Origin: an uncultured Collinsella sp.
GTDB taxonomy: Bacteria > Actinomycetota > Coriobacteriia > Coriobacteriales > Coriobacteriaceae
Direction of reading: 5' to 3'
DNA length: 64,000 bases
Assembly (NCBI GenBank): GCA_900541125.1
Contig: UQIK01000006.1
Location: 1 to 64,000 of the forward strand
Shown here: in pieces, positions 16,408-23,591 of the stretch
Position numbering within the stretch: position 1 is the first letter of the stretch
Layout of the letters: every line of letters begins with the position of its first letter
Program-made: the position numbers and the translations under genes
Notes under the pieces: model-generated
The model's database searches: none
What the model was told of the DNA's origin: nothing
Seen by the model: only the letters and a program-made list of their open reading frames with translations

Positions 16408-16888
16408 AAAGGATCACTCCTTCGCGCTCGATTACCGCGGCAAGTTCGTCATCAAGATGATCACTAGAGACGAGATCAACCTGCCTCCCGGTTTCTTTGC
16501 GCACCGCCTCGCCAAACGCCGACAGCGCAAAAAGACCAAAGCCCTGCTCGCGATCGACTTCGAGACGCAAGTCAATATCACTATCGGCATGCGCCTCGCC
16601 ACGGGCATACGAACCAAAAAGAATCACGGTTTTGATGGCGGGAATCGAGCAGGCCGCCTCGCGGACGGCGGACTCAATCTGGGCAGTATCCAAAATGCCC
16701 GTCGCGGCGCTTTCGCTCGCAGAGCTTTTACCAAGTGAAGGAACAAACGGCAGAGAGCGCTCGCGCAGCATCTGCCTCATAAACATATTGACCGCAACAG
16801 ACGAAGTCATGCCAAGCTCTTCGCACAGTTCGGCAAATGAGTCTTTAATTGACGAGTCCACTCGCACACTCAGCACAGACGCAGCCAT
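16394..16888 (-). CDS. Chimeric antitoxin: RelB/DinJ-like DNA-binding domain plus MNT nucleotidyltransferase
   Basis: 164 residues. Residues 1-48 (VLSVRVDSSIKDSFAELCEE, then GMTSSVAVNMFMRQML) read as a RelB/DinJ ribbon-helix-helix domain. Residues 65-164 are a minimal nucleotidyltransferase with the GSX10DXD motif (Gly 92, Ser 93, Asp 104, Asp 106), then QVDLVSSDHLDDEL. The usual MntA lacks a DNA-binding domain. Here the fusion would let the antitoxin both silence HepT and repress its own promoter. It overlaps hepT by 14 nt. The domain calls are from motif reading. Confidence 0.82.
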   Translation of the reverse strand: MAASVLSVRVDSSIKDSFAELCEELGMTSSVAVNMFMRQMLRERSLPFVPSLGKSSASESAATGILDTAQIESAVREAACSIPAIKTVILFGSYARGEAHADSDIDLRLEVDREQGFGLFALSAFGEAVRKETGRQVDLVSSDHLDDELAAVIEREGVILYDRA

Positions 16889-16930
16889 GGATACCTCCTG
16901 TATGACATTGTCTATATATTATCACACAGG

Positions 16931-17953
16931 CTAGCGCGAGGTCGATGCGCGGTGTTCGATGTGGCCGGGGATCTCAATGCGTTTGGGCGCCAGCTTTGCG
17001 GCCTCGCCCACGGTGGTGGTAACGACGTCGATGCGCTCGGAAAGGCGCTCGACTACGCGCTCGGCAATGGTGAGGGTGTCCTGCGCGGCCGTGGTGACGC
17101 CGCCAAAGAGCACATGGTTCCAGGGGTAGTCGTCAAACGTCGCGATCTTGAGCCCCGCCGGCAGCGAGGGACCAAGCTGCGCCAGCGCCTCGGTCAGACG
17201 CAGGAAAACCAGGCCGTTGACGGCGATAAGGCCGAGCCTTTTGCCCGCGTAGTCGCGGATGGTCTTGTCCAAACGGCCAACGCCCGTGGCGCCACCGTCG
17301 GCCAGGGTGACGACCTCGCCCGCAAGGCCGCGGCGCGAAAGCTCGTCGGCAAAGGCCTCGGCGCGCTCTCGACGCACGGGGCTATCGTCGCTTGCCTCGG
17401 TGAGCAGGCACAGACGCTCGCTGCCCGCAGCTGCCAAGGCGTCTACCAAGCCGGCGACCAGCTCACGGTTGTTAGATGTCACCAGGTCAATACCGCCGTC
17501 GGCAACGTCGCGGTCGAGCAGTACGACGGGCAGACGTCCCGCTGCCGCGGCGATCGCCTCGTCATTGCCTCCGCAGGTGTTGACGACCAGGCCGTCCACG
17601 CCGGCATCGATAAGTCTGGTGAGCGACTCCGCTTCCTTAGCGGGGTCGTTGCCGCTAATGGCCGTCATGAGCGAGCAGCCGCGCGCCGCGGCGCTGGCGG
17701 AAAGGCCCTCGAGCATGGCGCTCGAGAACGGGTTGGCGATGTCAGCCAGAATCACACCGATGAGGTTCGTACGCGAGCTGCGCAGATTGCGCGCGGCGGC
17801 ACGTGGGCGATAGCCGGTGCGCTCGATAACTGCCGCGATGCGAGCACGGGTCTCCTCGGTCATTTGCCCGGGGCGGTTGTTGAGATAGCGCGAGACCGTG
17901 GCCGGGCTCACGCCCGCCTCGGCGGCAATGTCCTTGATTCTCATCTGCGCCAT
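16931..17953 (-). CDS. LacI-family regulator beside kdgK
   Basis: 340 residues. N-terminal helix-turn-helix (MRIKDIAAEAGVSPATVSRY, then LNNRPGQM) and hinge (RPRAAARNLRSSRTNLIGVI), then a periplasmic-binding-protein-like effector domain (ILADIANPFSSAMLEGL ...). It is divergent from kdgK across a gap containing two ACGAAACCGATTTC-type operators, so it probably represses kdgK/kdgA and the second promoter at 21.4 kb. By context the effector may be KDG or KDPG. The ATG at 17953 follows ACGGGGTGCGCT. Confidence 0.85.
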   Translation of the reverse strand: MAQMRIKDIAAEAGVSPATVSRYLNNRPGQMTEETRARIAAVIERTGYRPRAAARNLRSSRTNLIGVILADIANPFSSAMLEGLSASAAARGCSLMTAISGNDPAKEAESLTRLIDAGVDGLVVNTCGGNDEAIAAAAGRLPVVLLDRDVADGGIDLVTSNNRELVAGLVDALAAAGSERLCLLTEASDDSPVRRERAEAFADELSRRGLAGEVVTLADGGATGVGRLDKTIRDYAGKRLGLIAVNGLVFLRLTEALAQLGPSLPAGLKIATFDDYPWNHVLFGGVTTAAQDTLTIAERVVERLSERIDVVTTTVGEAAKLAPKRIEIPGHIEHRASTSR

Positions 17954-18016
17954 AGCGCACCCCGTTTCCCAATGTCGGCAGTCTGAGCCATTTTAGGCAT
18001 TTTTTAAAAATCTCGG

Positions 18017-18083
18017 TTGCAAAACGCTGTAGGTGAGTATACTACAACTCGAAACGAAACCGATTTCGTAAACCGATTTCGGC
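18017..18083 (+). promoter_or_regulatory. kdgK promoter with twin LacI operators
   Basis: A -10 box TATACT (18038-18043) follows TTGCAA (18017-18022) with 15-bp spacing. Operator ACGAAACCGATTTCGT (18054-18069) has perfect 6-bp arms, and a second partial copy (AAACCGATTTCGG) follows 13 bp later. The same box-operator order recurs at 21395-21446. Confidence 0.7.
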
Positions 18084-18085
18084 GA

Positions 18086-18143
18086 GCGTTGGCACGCAGG
18101 TGCAAAGACGCACCCTACCGTCTTGGCACCTGCGTGCCAACGC
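18086..18143 (+). ncRNA. kdgK leader hairpin (leader element L1, copy A)
   Basis: Perfect 18-bp stem (GCGTTGGCACGCAGGTGC and its complement at 18126-18143). The 22-nt apex continues pairing (AAGACG/CGTCTT) around CACCCTAC. The apex AAGACGCACCCTACCGTCTT is conserved in the hairpin at 21451-21506, while the stem sequence differs but still pairs. It lies in the kdgK 5' leader just after the operators and has no U-run. This is a candidate structured RNA or protein-binding hairpin. Confidence 0.65.
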
Positions 18144-18185
18144 CATATCAAAGGTGTACGCACGAGTAAAAGGAGCTGCGCGACC

Positions 18186-19220
18186 ATGGGTAAAACGGTT
18201 CTTACCTTCGGCGAGATCATGATGAGACTCTCACCCAAAGACCACCTGCGTATTGAGCAGGCAACCGAGTTTGACGTCCGCTACGGCGGCGCCGAGGCCA
18301 ACACTGCGCTTTCCCTGGCCTACCAGGGCGACAAGGCCGCTTACGTCTCCGTTGTCCCGGCCAACCGTCTGGGCGAGTGCGCCCTGCGTTCGCTGAAGGC
18401 CTACGACGTCGACACCACGCGCGTCGTGCGTCAGGGCGACCGCCTTGGCTCCTATGTGTTTGAGGTCGGTGCCTCGCAGCGCGGTAACGGTTGCGTCTAC
18501 GACCGCAAGTACTCTGCCATCAACATGGCCAAGCGCGACGTCTTTAACTGGGACGAGATCCTCAAGGGCATCGATGTCTTCTATTTCTCCGGCGTGACCC
18601 CCGCCGTCTCCGATGAGATGGCTGCCGCCTGCAAGGATGCCCTCACCGCCTGCCGTGCCAAGGGCATCACGACCGTGTGCGACGTGAACTATCGCGGCAA
18701 GATGTGGTCGCCCGAGAAGTCGCAGGCCACCATGAGGGAACTCCTGCCGCTCGTCGACATCTGCATCGCCAACGACGAGGATGCGCCTGCTGGCCTCGGT
18801 ATGACCTGCGTCTCTGGCTCCCTTGCCCACGGCATCGAGGAGCGCGACACCTACGTCGAGATGGCCCGCCAGATCTGCGCCGAGTACGGCTGCAAGAAGG
18901 TCGCCTCGGTCGTCCGCAACATCTCCTGCGTCGAGCGCTCCATCTGGATGGGCATGCTCTTTGACGCCGAGAGTGGCGAGCACTGGTTCTCCCCTGCTCA
19001 CGACGTACACGTGCTCGAGGGCGTTGCCGCCGGCGACGCTTTCAACGCCGGCCTCGTCCATGCCCTCATCAACGACTTTGACCCGCAGGACGCCGTCAAC
19101 TATGCGATTGCGGCTTCGATCCTCAAGCTCACCATCAAGGGCGATTCCAACTTGGTGACCGCAGGCGAGATCGCAGCCGTGGCATCCGCCGCCGACGGTG
19201 GCACCCGCGTCGCGCGCTAG
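18186..19220 (+). CDS. kdgK: 2-dehydro-3-deoxygluconokinase (PfkB family)
   Basis: 344 residues; phosphorylates KDG to KDPG. PfkB signatures are TFGEIMMRLSP and YGGAEANTALSLA near the N-terminus and the catalytic GVAAGDAFNAGLVHAL near the C-terminus. The start at 18186 (MGKTVLTFGE) follows AAAAGGAG. It is the first gene after the operator/hairpin leader, with kdgA downstream across a 253-bp gap that carries a conserved RNA motif. It receives KDG from the UxaA, KduD and aldonate-dehydratase branches encoded elsewhere in the window. Confidence 0.92.
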   Translation: MGKTVLTFGEIMMRLSPKDHLRIEQATEFDVRYGGAEANTALSLAYQGDKAAYVSVVPANRLGECALRSLKAYDVDTTRVVRQGDRLGSYVFEVGASQRGNGCVYDRKYSAINMAKRDVFNWDEILKGIDVFYFSGVTPAVSDEMAAACKDALTACRAKGITTVCDVNYRGKMWSPEKSQATMRELLPLVDICIANDEDAPAGLGMTCVSGSLAHGIEERDTYVEMARQICAEYGCKKVASVVRNISCVERSIWMGMLFDAESGEHWFSPAHDVHVLEGVAAGDAFNAGLVHALINDFDPQDAVNYAIAASILKLTIKGDSNLVTAGEIAAVASAADGGTRVAR

Positions 19221-19295
19221 TCCGTCTCCATTCCGCGGGCCGCAGCTTTCCAATCCCATACCCCTGCGGCCCGCTCCCCGATTCCTCCGGCCGGG

Positions 19296-19423
19296 CAAAA
19301 CCACCAGTCCCATTCCGGTTTTGTCTGGCATTCCCTACATGACTGGTCGAGCAGCCGGTTTTGGAATTGCTTGAACCCCAAGCAGTGCCTCCGATAACCA
19401 ATCCAAAATCGGCTCCTGACCAG
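19296..19423 (+). ncRNA. Candidate cis-regulatory RNA upstream of kdgA (motif L2, copy 1)
   Basis: Shared with 21529-21659. A first hairpin (CAAAACC 19296-19302 / GGTTTTG 19317-19323) shows AGTCCCATTCC in its loop. A second domain is closed by CTGGTC (19343) / GACCAG (19418), with inner stem GCCGGTTTTGGA / TCCAAAATCGGC, small hairpin GCTTG/CAAGC and the single-stranded core GCAGTGCCTCCGATAACC (19382-19399). The closing stem differs from copy 2 by paired substitutions. It ends 51 nt before the kdgA start and lacks a U-run. I do not recognise a known riboswitch class. Confidence 0.65.
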
Positions 19424-19473
19424 CACATTTGGTAATCACGCGCTCATGCGCGCCACACATCGAAAGGAACATC

Positions 19474-20115
19474 ATGTTCGATCAGTTCTACACCACGCTT
19501 GAGTCCCTGGGCATCGTGCCGGTCGTTGTGCTCGACAAGGTCGAGGACGCCGCCCCGCTCGCCCACGCTCTTATGGCAGCTGGCATGAAGTCCGCCGAGG
19601 TCACCTTCCGCACCGCCTGCGCCGCCGAGTGCATCGCCGCTATGGCCGAGGCCGAGCCCGAGATGTGCGTTGGCGCCGGCACTGTCCTGACCGTCGAGCA
19701 GGTTGAGCAGGCCCGCGCCGCCGGTGCCAAGTTCATCGTCTCCCCGGGTTACAACGAGGACGTCGTGAAGCACTGCATCGATATCGACCTGCCCGTCCTT
19801 CCCGGCACCGTGACCCCCTCCGAGGTCACCGCAGCCGAGAACCTGGGCCTCAAGGTCACCAAGTTCTTCCCCGCGTCCCAGTATGGCGGCCTGAACACCA
19901 TCAAGGCCCTCGCCGCTCCGTTTGTCGGTCACCGCTTTATGCCTACCGGCGGCGTGAGCACCGCCAACGTCGAGGAGTACCTGAGCTCCTCTGCCATCAT
20001 CGCCTGCGGTGGCACCTGGATGGTCAAGCCGGCCCTGTTTGCCGATGGCGACTTCTCCAAGGTCGAGCAGATTGCCCGCGAGGCCATGGACGTCGTCAAG
20101 AAGGTCCGCGGCTAG
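19474..20115 (+). CDS. kdgA: KDPG aldolase (2-dehydro-3-deoxy-phosphogluconate aldolase)
   Basis: 213 residues, the normal size. It splits KDPG into pyruvate and glyceraldehyde-3-phosphate. The catalytic Glu lies in EVTFRT and the Schiff-base Lys in KVTKFFPAS; phosphate-binding loop residues are in MPTGGVS. The start at 19474 follows GAAAGGAAC. Second gene of the kdgK-kdgA unit, with its own conserved RNA motif upstream and a strong terminator 19 nt after the stop. Confidence 0.95.
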   Translation: MFDQFYTTLESLGIVPVVVLDKVEDAAPLAHALMAAGMKSAEVTFRTACAAECIAAMAEAEPEMCVGAGTVLTVEQVEQARAAGAKFIVSPGYNEDVVKHCIDIDLPVLPGTVTPSEVTAAENLGLKVTKFFPASQYGGLNTIKALAAPFVGHRFMPTGGVSTANVEEYLSSSAIIACGGTWMVKPALFADGDFSKVEQIAREAMDVVKKVRG

Positions 20116-20133
20116 GTTTAGCTCTCTATCGTG

Positions 20134-20170
20134 AAAGGGGGCGTGCCCTAGACCTCGCCCCCTTTCTTTT
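20134..20170 (+). terminator. kdgA rho-independent terminator
   Basis: AAAGGGGGCG (20134-20143) pairs perfectly with CGCCCCCTTT (20156-20165), followed by CTTTT. Typical intrinsic terminator. Confidence 0.85.
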
Positions 20171-20271
20171 AAAGCGGCTCGGAAGCGCGCCGTTTCCGTC
20201 ACGAACAAGAACCAAAACCGTCTTGTATGCTGATAGAACGTGACGGAAGCGACACGCCCCCGAGCCGCTTT
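20171..20271 (+). ncRNA. Nested-hairpin element downstream of kdgA
   Basis: Two coaxial stems, AAAGCGGCTCGG/CCGAGCCGCTTT and CGTTTCCGTCACG/CGTGACGGAAGCG (one wobble), enclose an inner CAAGA/TCTTG. It is non-coding and starts right after the kdgA terminator. It is followed by TATAAT at 20273-20278. It may be a repeat, a terminator module or part of a small RNA locus. Confidence 0.45.
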
Positions 20272-20336
20272 GTATAATCGGCTGGCAGTCGCGCTCAACT
20301 GAGCCACTTCGGTAAAAGCCGAGCCACCAAAACAGC

Positions 20337-20397
20337 TGCGGCGCCGTCTGGAGGAATGGACCTTTGCTTCCGGTCTTTTCCTCCAAGCGGCACCGCA
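20337..20397 (+). ncRNA. Second long imperfect hairpin between kdgA and gntR
   Basis: TGCGGCGCCGTCTGGAGGAA pairs with a near-complement ending ACCGCA, with an inner GACC/GGTC and loop. It is followed by TCTTTG. With the TATAAT at 20273-20278 it could mark a small RNA of about 110 nt, but no family is recognised. Confidence 0.35.
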
Positions 20398-20425
20398 TCT
20401 TTGTGCCCCGGTCACACCCCAACGC

Positions 20426-20492
20426 AGTTGCGGTGAAATAGGGACTGTTTGCGCCACCTAGGTCACAAAACAGTCCCTATTTCACCGCAACT
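20426..20492. repeat. TTGCGGTG palindrome, family P2 copy 1
   Basis: Perfect 25-bp arms (AGTTGCGGTGAAATAGGGAC then TGTTT) around a 17-nt loop. It sits between convergent kdgA and gntR. Five family members in the window share AGTTGCGGTG(A/G)AATA at the outer arm and differ inside. Confidence 0.9.
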
Positions 20493-20506
20493 TATATGGG
20501 GATTGA

Positions 20507-21199
20507 TTAGATGAACGAGTCTTTGGACAGCTCAAAATAGTCGGGATGCAGGGCGATAACCGGGCCCTGCTCCTCGGGCATCAGGTGCAAGTGCGTCTCT
20601 GCCAGATAACTCGCCGCATCGGTATCGCCCCTCTTAATGGCCTCGAGAATCCGGCGATGCTGCCGACGAATCGGCTCCCAATCCAAATCCTGCGACACCA
20701 TACGCAACCAGTTATATCGCTCAAAATGCGTGTTGATGCTCTTCATCCAATCCCACAACATGTGACGACCGGCAATCACAAAACACGTCTCATGGAACAG
20801 GTTGTCCAGGTCAAAGAAACGACGCGTCTCGCTATGGTCGAGCGACTCGGACTCGGTAAGAACCTGCTCAAGCCGCTGCTTTTGCTCGGGCGAGGCGGCC
20901 GAACAGCATTTAATAAGCACGCTTCTCTCGAGTTTCTCGCGCAAGAAACAAGCATTCTCGGCGCGTTCCATGCTGATCTTAGAAACGTAGGTGCCGCTTT
21001 TGGGACGCGTTTCCACCAGCTCCTGCTCGCGCAGGCGCACAAAGGACTCGCGAATGGGCGTGCGCCCGATTCCCGTCTCCTTTTCCAGACCAATCGCCGA
21101 AAGGCGCGTGCCGGGCTTGAGCTCGGCATAGATGATCTTGGAGCGCAATGCGTTGTATGCCTGATCTTGCAGGCTCTGATAATGCTGGTGCTGTTCCAT
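20507..21199 (-). CDS. GntR-family regulator (FadR/FCD type)
   Basis: 230 residues from the ATG at 21199 (MEQHQHYQSLQDQAYNALRS), which follows CCGAGGGCTTT; the longer open frame runs into an intergenic palindrome. N-terminal winged helix (LSAIGLEKETGIGRTPIRES), then an all-helical FCD effector domain with metal-binding His candidates (ETCFVIAGRHM, AETHLHLMP). It is convergent with kdgA and divergent from the YczE-like gene. By context the ligand is a sugar acid; unproven. Confidence 0.83.
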   Translation of the reverse strand: MEQHQHYQSLQDQAYNALRSKIIYAELKPGTRLSAIGLEKETGIGRTPIRESFVRLREQELVETRPKSGTYVSKISMERAENACFLREKLERSVLIKCCSAASPEQKQRLEQVLTESESLDHSETRRFFDLDNLFHETCFVIAGRHMLWDWMKSINTHFERYNWLRMVSQDLDWEPIRRQHRRILEAIKRGDTDAASYLAETHLHLMPEEQGPVIALHPDYFELSKDSFI

Positions 21200-21271
21200 A
21201 AAGCCCTCGGATGAAGCCTCGGTTAATCGAATACCACCATGCAATACTATCGCATCCCCCGCCCCATCATA

Positions 21272-21338
21272 AGTTGCGGTGGAATAGTTCCTGTTCAAGG
21301 CCTTCAGCAGCAAAAACAGGAACTATTCCACCGCAACT
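21272..21338. repeat. TTGCGGTG palindrome, family P2 copy 2
   Basis: 24-bp perfect arms (AGTTGCGGTGGAATAGTTCC then TGTT) around a 19-nt centre, in the leader of the GntR gene. Confidence 0.9.
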
Positions 21339-21361
21339 ACAGACAACGAGTTGTTGCGATT

Positions 21362-21377
21362 AGGTGAACGTTCACCT
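21362..21377. promoter_or_regulatory. GTGAACGTTCAC operator (pectin regulon type)
   Basis: Perfect 16-bp palindrome AGGTGAACGTTCACCT, identical to the sites before uxaC. It lies 39 bp upstream of the -10 box of the YczE-like gene's promoter. Confidence 0.75.
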
Positions 21378-21394
21378 TTTTATTGTTTTTCTCT

Positions 21395-21446
21395 TCGCAA
21401 ATAAAATCCCGTGCGTATACTTAGGCTCAAACGAAACCGATTTCGT
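21395..21446 (+). promoter_or_regulatory. Promoter and LacI operator of the YczE-like gene
   Basis: TCGCAA (21395-21400), 15-bp spacer, TATACT (21416-21421), then operator ACGAAACCGATTTCGT (21431-21446). Order, spacing and operator match the kdgK promoter. Confidence 0.7.
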
Positions 21447-21450
21447 TGAA

Positions 21451-21506
21451 CGTGGGCAATAGGATGCTAAGACACACCCTACCATCTTGGCATCTTATCG
21501 CCCACG
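21451..21506 (+). ncRNA. Leader hairpin of the YczE-like gene (element L1, copy B)
   Basis: CGTGGGCAATAGGATGC (21451-21467) pairs with GCATCTTATCGCCCACG (21490-21506) with two mismatches. The apex AAGACACACCCTACCATCTT matches copy A at 16 or more of 20 positions, although the stem sequence has changed. Positioned just after the operator, as in copy A. Confidence 0.62.
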
Positions 21507-21528
21507 CAATGCCATTTGCTTTCTTCCC

Positions 21529-21659
21529 GTCTCGTTGGACCTTTAGTCCCATTCCGGCACAGCGAGACACTTCCTAGACGACTGACCGTGGGGCCGGCTT
21601 TTCTGCTTTTGCAGCAGTGCCTCCGATAACCCTCTTTTGCCGGTCCGGGTCAGTTTTTT
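21529..21659 (+). ncRNA. Candidate terminator-type riboswitch before the YczE-like gene (motif L2, copy 2)
   Basis: Same layout as 19296-19423. Hairpin GTCTCG/CGAGAC (21529/21563) presents AGTCCCATTCC. Closing stem CTGACC (21582) / GGTCAG (21648), inner GGCCGGC/GCCGGTCC, hairpin CTGC/GCAG, and core GCAGTGCCTCCGATAACC (21614-21631). The closing stem is followed directly by six T (21654-21659), so it can act as an intrinsic terminator 28 nt before the start codon. Confidence 0.68.
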
Positions 21660-21687
21660 CACACAACCGAAAAGACGGGGTAGCAAC

Positions 21688-22368
21688 ATGCGACCGCTCA
21701 TCATCATGAATGGCGAGAAGATCGATTGGTTCCATACCGTCATCAGGATGCTGATGTATCTGGCGGGCGTTGCAGTACTGGCACTCGGCATGAGTCTCCA
21801 GACGGCATCTGGCCTGGGCGTCGCCGCGCTCACGTGCTTTGCCACAACCCTATCCATGCTCACGGGCAAGACGCTCGGCTTTTGGATCACTGCTACCTAT
21901 GTCGCCTACATCGTGGCACAATTCACTATCTTGCGACGCGAGTTCCAGCCGCGCATCCTGCTCGAGCTGTGCTTCTCAACGCTCATCGGCGGCTTCACCG
22001 ACTTCTTCATGGCGGTCAACCCGCTGCATCCCGCAGCACTCCCCACACAGATTGCGACCATGCTGCTCTCCCTCGCTGTCACCGCATTTGGCGTAAGTCT
22101 CGTCGTCAACATGGGCGTTGTCCCCAACGCGCCCGACGGCTTGGTGCAAGTCATTGCCGAAAAGCTTAAACGCCGCTTTGGTGACGTAAAAGTCGTGTTT
22201 GACTGCTCACATGTCGCCGCCTCGCTCGCGTTGTCGCTGATCTTTATGTACAACCTGGGCGGCTTTGGCGTCACGACCGCCATCTCGGCACTGTTCCTGG
22301 GCCATGTCATCAACGTCGCCAACAAACTGTTCGCCCAGCGCTTTATCCGCGCGGCATTCGGAAAATAG
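21688..22368 (+). CDS. YczE/YitT-like integral membrane protein
   Basis: 226 residues with five to six predicted membrane helices (VIRMLMYLAGVAVLALGMSL, LPTQIATMLLSLAVTAFGVSL and others). Motifs such as QTASGLGVAALTCFATTLSM and VPNAPDGLVQVIAEKL fit the YczE/DUF6198 group, whose function is unclear. The start at 21688 (MRPLIIMNGEKIDW) follows GGGGTAGCAAC; an ATG six codons later is possible. The control region (LacI operator, hairpin, terminator-type RNA motif) matches kdgK/kdgA, suggesting a transport role tied to sugar-acid catabolism (inference). Confidence 0.72.
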   Translation: MRPLIIMNGEKIDWFHTVIRMLMYLAGVAVLALGMSLQTASGLGVAALTCFATTLSMLTGKTLGFWITATYVAYIVAQFTILRREFQPRILLELCFSTLIGGFTDFFMAVNPLHPAALPTQIATMLLSLAVTAFGVSLVVNMGVVPNAPDGLVQVIAEKLKRRFGDVKVVFDCSHVAASLALSLIFMYNLGGFGVTTAISALFLGHVINVANKLFAQRFIRAAFGK

Positions 22369-22402
22369 CACCACCGTAAGAACCCGCGAACAGCGCTATA
22401 CG

Positions 22403-22462
22403 TTGCTATATCTCACTATACTTTGCTATATCTTGCTATATCTTGCTATATCTTGCTATATC
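22403..22462 (+). repeat. 10-bp iterons upstream of the AAA ATPase
   Basis: TTGCTATATC occurs exactly at 22403, 22423, 22433, 22443 and 22453, with a degenerate unit at 22413. The period equals one helical turn. The array ends 20 bp before the ATPase start, so it covers the promoter. The repeated TATATC units also resemble -10 boxes. Confidence 0.85.
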
Positions 22463-22481
22463 TTGAGCAAAGGTGGCTCAC

Positions 22482-23573
22482 ATGCAAACAAACCCTTTTA
22501 AGCCCACAGCAGGTAAAACACCTCCCACGATTATCGGCCGCGAAGATGTACTTGAAGAATTCAGTGAAGGCCTCACCAACGGGCCTGGTGCCCCTGGGCG
22601 CCTAATGCGCATAGCCGGCGTCCGTGGAACGGGCAAGACGGTCCTCCTTGACGAGTGCTCACGTTTGGCGCAAAGCCGTGGCTGGACGGTCATAAAAGAG
22701 GTCGCAACCGAGGGACTTTGCCAGCGCATTCTCGAACAGCTGCAGCCCAAATTCCAGGCAAAACACGCCAGATTTGAGCCCACCGTAGCTGGCATATCCA
22801 TCGGCAGCATAGATATTGAGCGAATCGGCCCATCGCTACGCGACGCCATGAGACAGACAATATCCAAGAATGGAAATGGCCTGCTCATCACTCTCGACGA
22901 GGTTCAAGACGCAGAGCTCGATGAGGTCCGAACGCTCTCCATTGCGATTCAGCAGGTTATCGGCGAAGACCTTGATATCGCCTTTGTTTTTGCTGGGCTG
23001 CCTTCGATGATTGAAAGCATCATCAACGGAAAGACACTTACGTTTTTGCGCCGTGCCCTCCCCTTTGACCTGAAGGCTGTGGCAGTAACCGAAGTGTCGT
23101 ACTCCCTCGAGGAAACCATTGAAGCGTCTGGCATGGAGTTGCAGCCAGGTATTGCCGGCCAACTTGCCGAGGCAACGCAAGGCTATCCTTTCATGATCCA
23201 ACTCGTTGGATACTACGCATGGCAGTTGGCGAGACGCGCACATACAGCGATTATTGGAGAAGAAGAAGCCGAGCGCGGCATTGCAACGGCACGCGAACGC
23301 TTCTGCGCCATGGTGATTGAGCCCGCGCTGCGGCGCATTCCGCCCACGTGCATCGCTTATCTGCTGAGCATGGCGTCTTTGGGGCAAACGAGCTCGACCA
23401 GCATGGTTGCCGATGCCCTAAACAAAACGCCTCAACAGGTGAGCTCCGTCCGCAGCCGCCTGTTAAGAGAATCGATTATCGAGGCCCCCTCGTACGGCAA
23501 GGTCTCATTTGCCATCCCCTACATGCGCAATTACCTCTACGAACACAAAGCCGAACTGGAAGTTGAACTGTAG
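22482..23573 (+). CDS. AAA/STAND-like ATPase with C-terminal winged-helix region
   Basis: 363 residues. N-terminal IIGREDVLEEF, Walker A GVRGTGKT (46-53), Walker B GLLITLDEVQ, and an Orc/Cdc6- or ATPase_2-like core. The C-terminal ~90 residues (LSMASLGQTSSTSMVADALN, then KTPQQVSSVRSRLLRESIIE) look like a winged-helix domain. The start at 22482 follows AAAGGTGGCTCAC; a GTG three codons earlier is less likely. Its base composition is less GC-rich than its neighbours, and it sits between iterons and another repeat cluster, next to a decayed integrase. It may be cargo of an old mobile element; the function is unknown. Confidence 0.75.
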   Translation: MQTNPFKPTAGKTPPTIIGREDVLEEFSEGLTNGPGAPGRLMRIAGVRGTGKTVLLDECSRLAQSRGWTVIKEVATEGLCQRILEQLQPKFQAKHARFEPTVAGISIGSIDIERIGPSLRDAMRQTISKNGNGLLITLDEVQDAELDEVRTLSIAIQQVIGEDLDIAFVFAGLPSMIESIINGKTLTFLRRALPFDLKAVAVTEVSYSLEETIEASGMELQPGIAGQLAEATQGYPFMIQLVGYYAWQLARRAHTAIIGEEEAERGIATARERFCAMVIEPALRRIPPTCIAYLLSMASLGQTSSTSMVADALNKTPQQVSSVRSRLLRESIIEAPSYGKVSFAIPYMRNYLYEHKAELEVEL

Positions 23574-23591
23574 AAGCGGTAACTGCCCTGC

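Noticed and set aside
20281..20400. SRP or 6S RNA
   Set aside because: The hairpins are real, but the SRP-binding core and the 6S central bulge consensus are absent.
22403..22462. CRISPR array
   Set aside because: Units are directly abutting 10-mers without spacers, and no cas genes are present.
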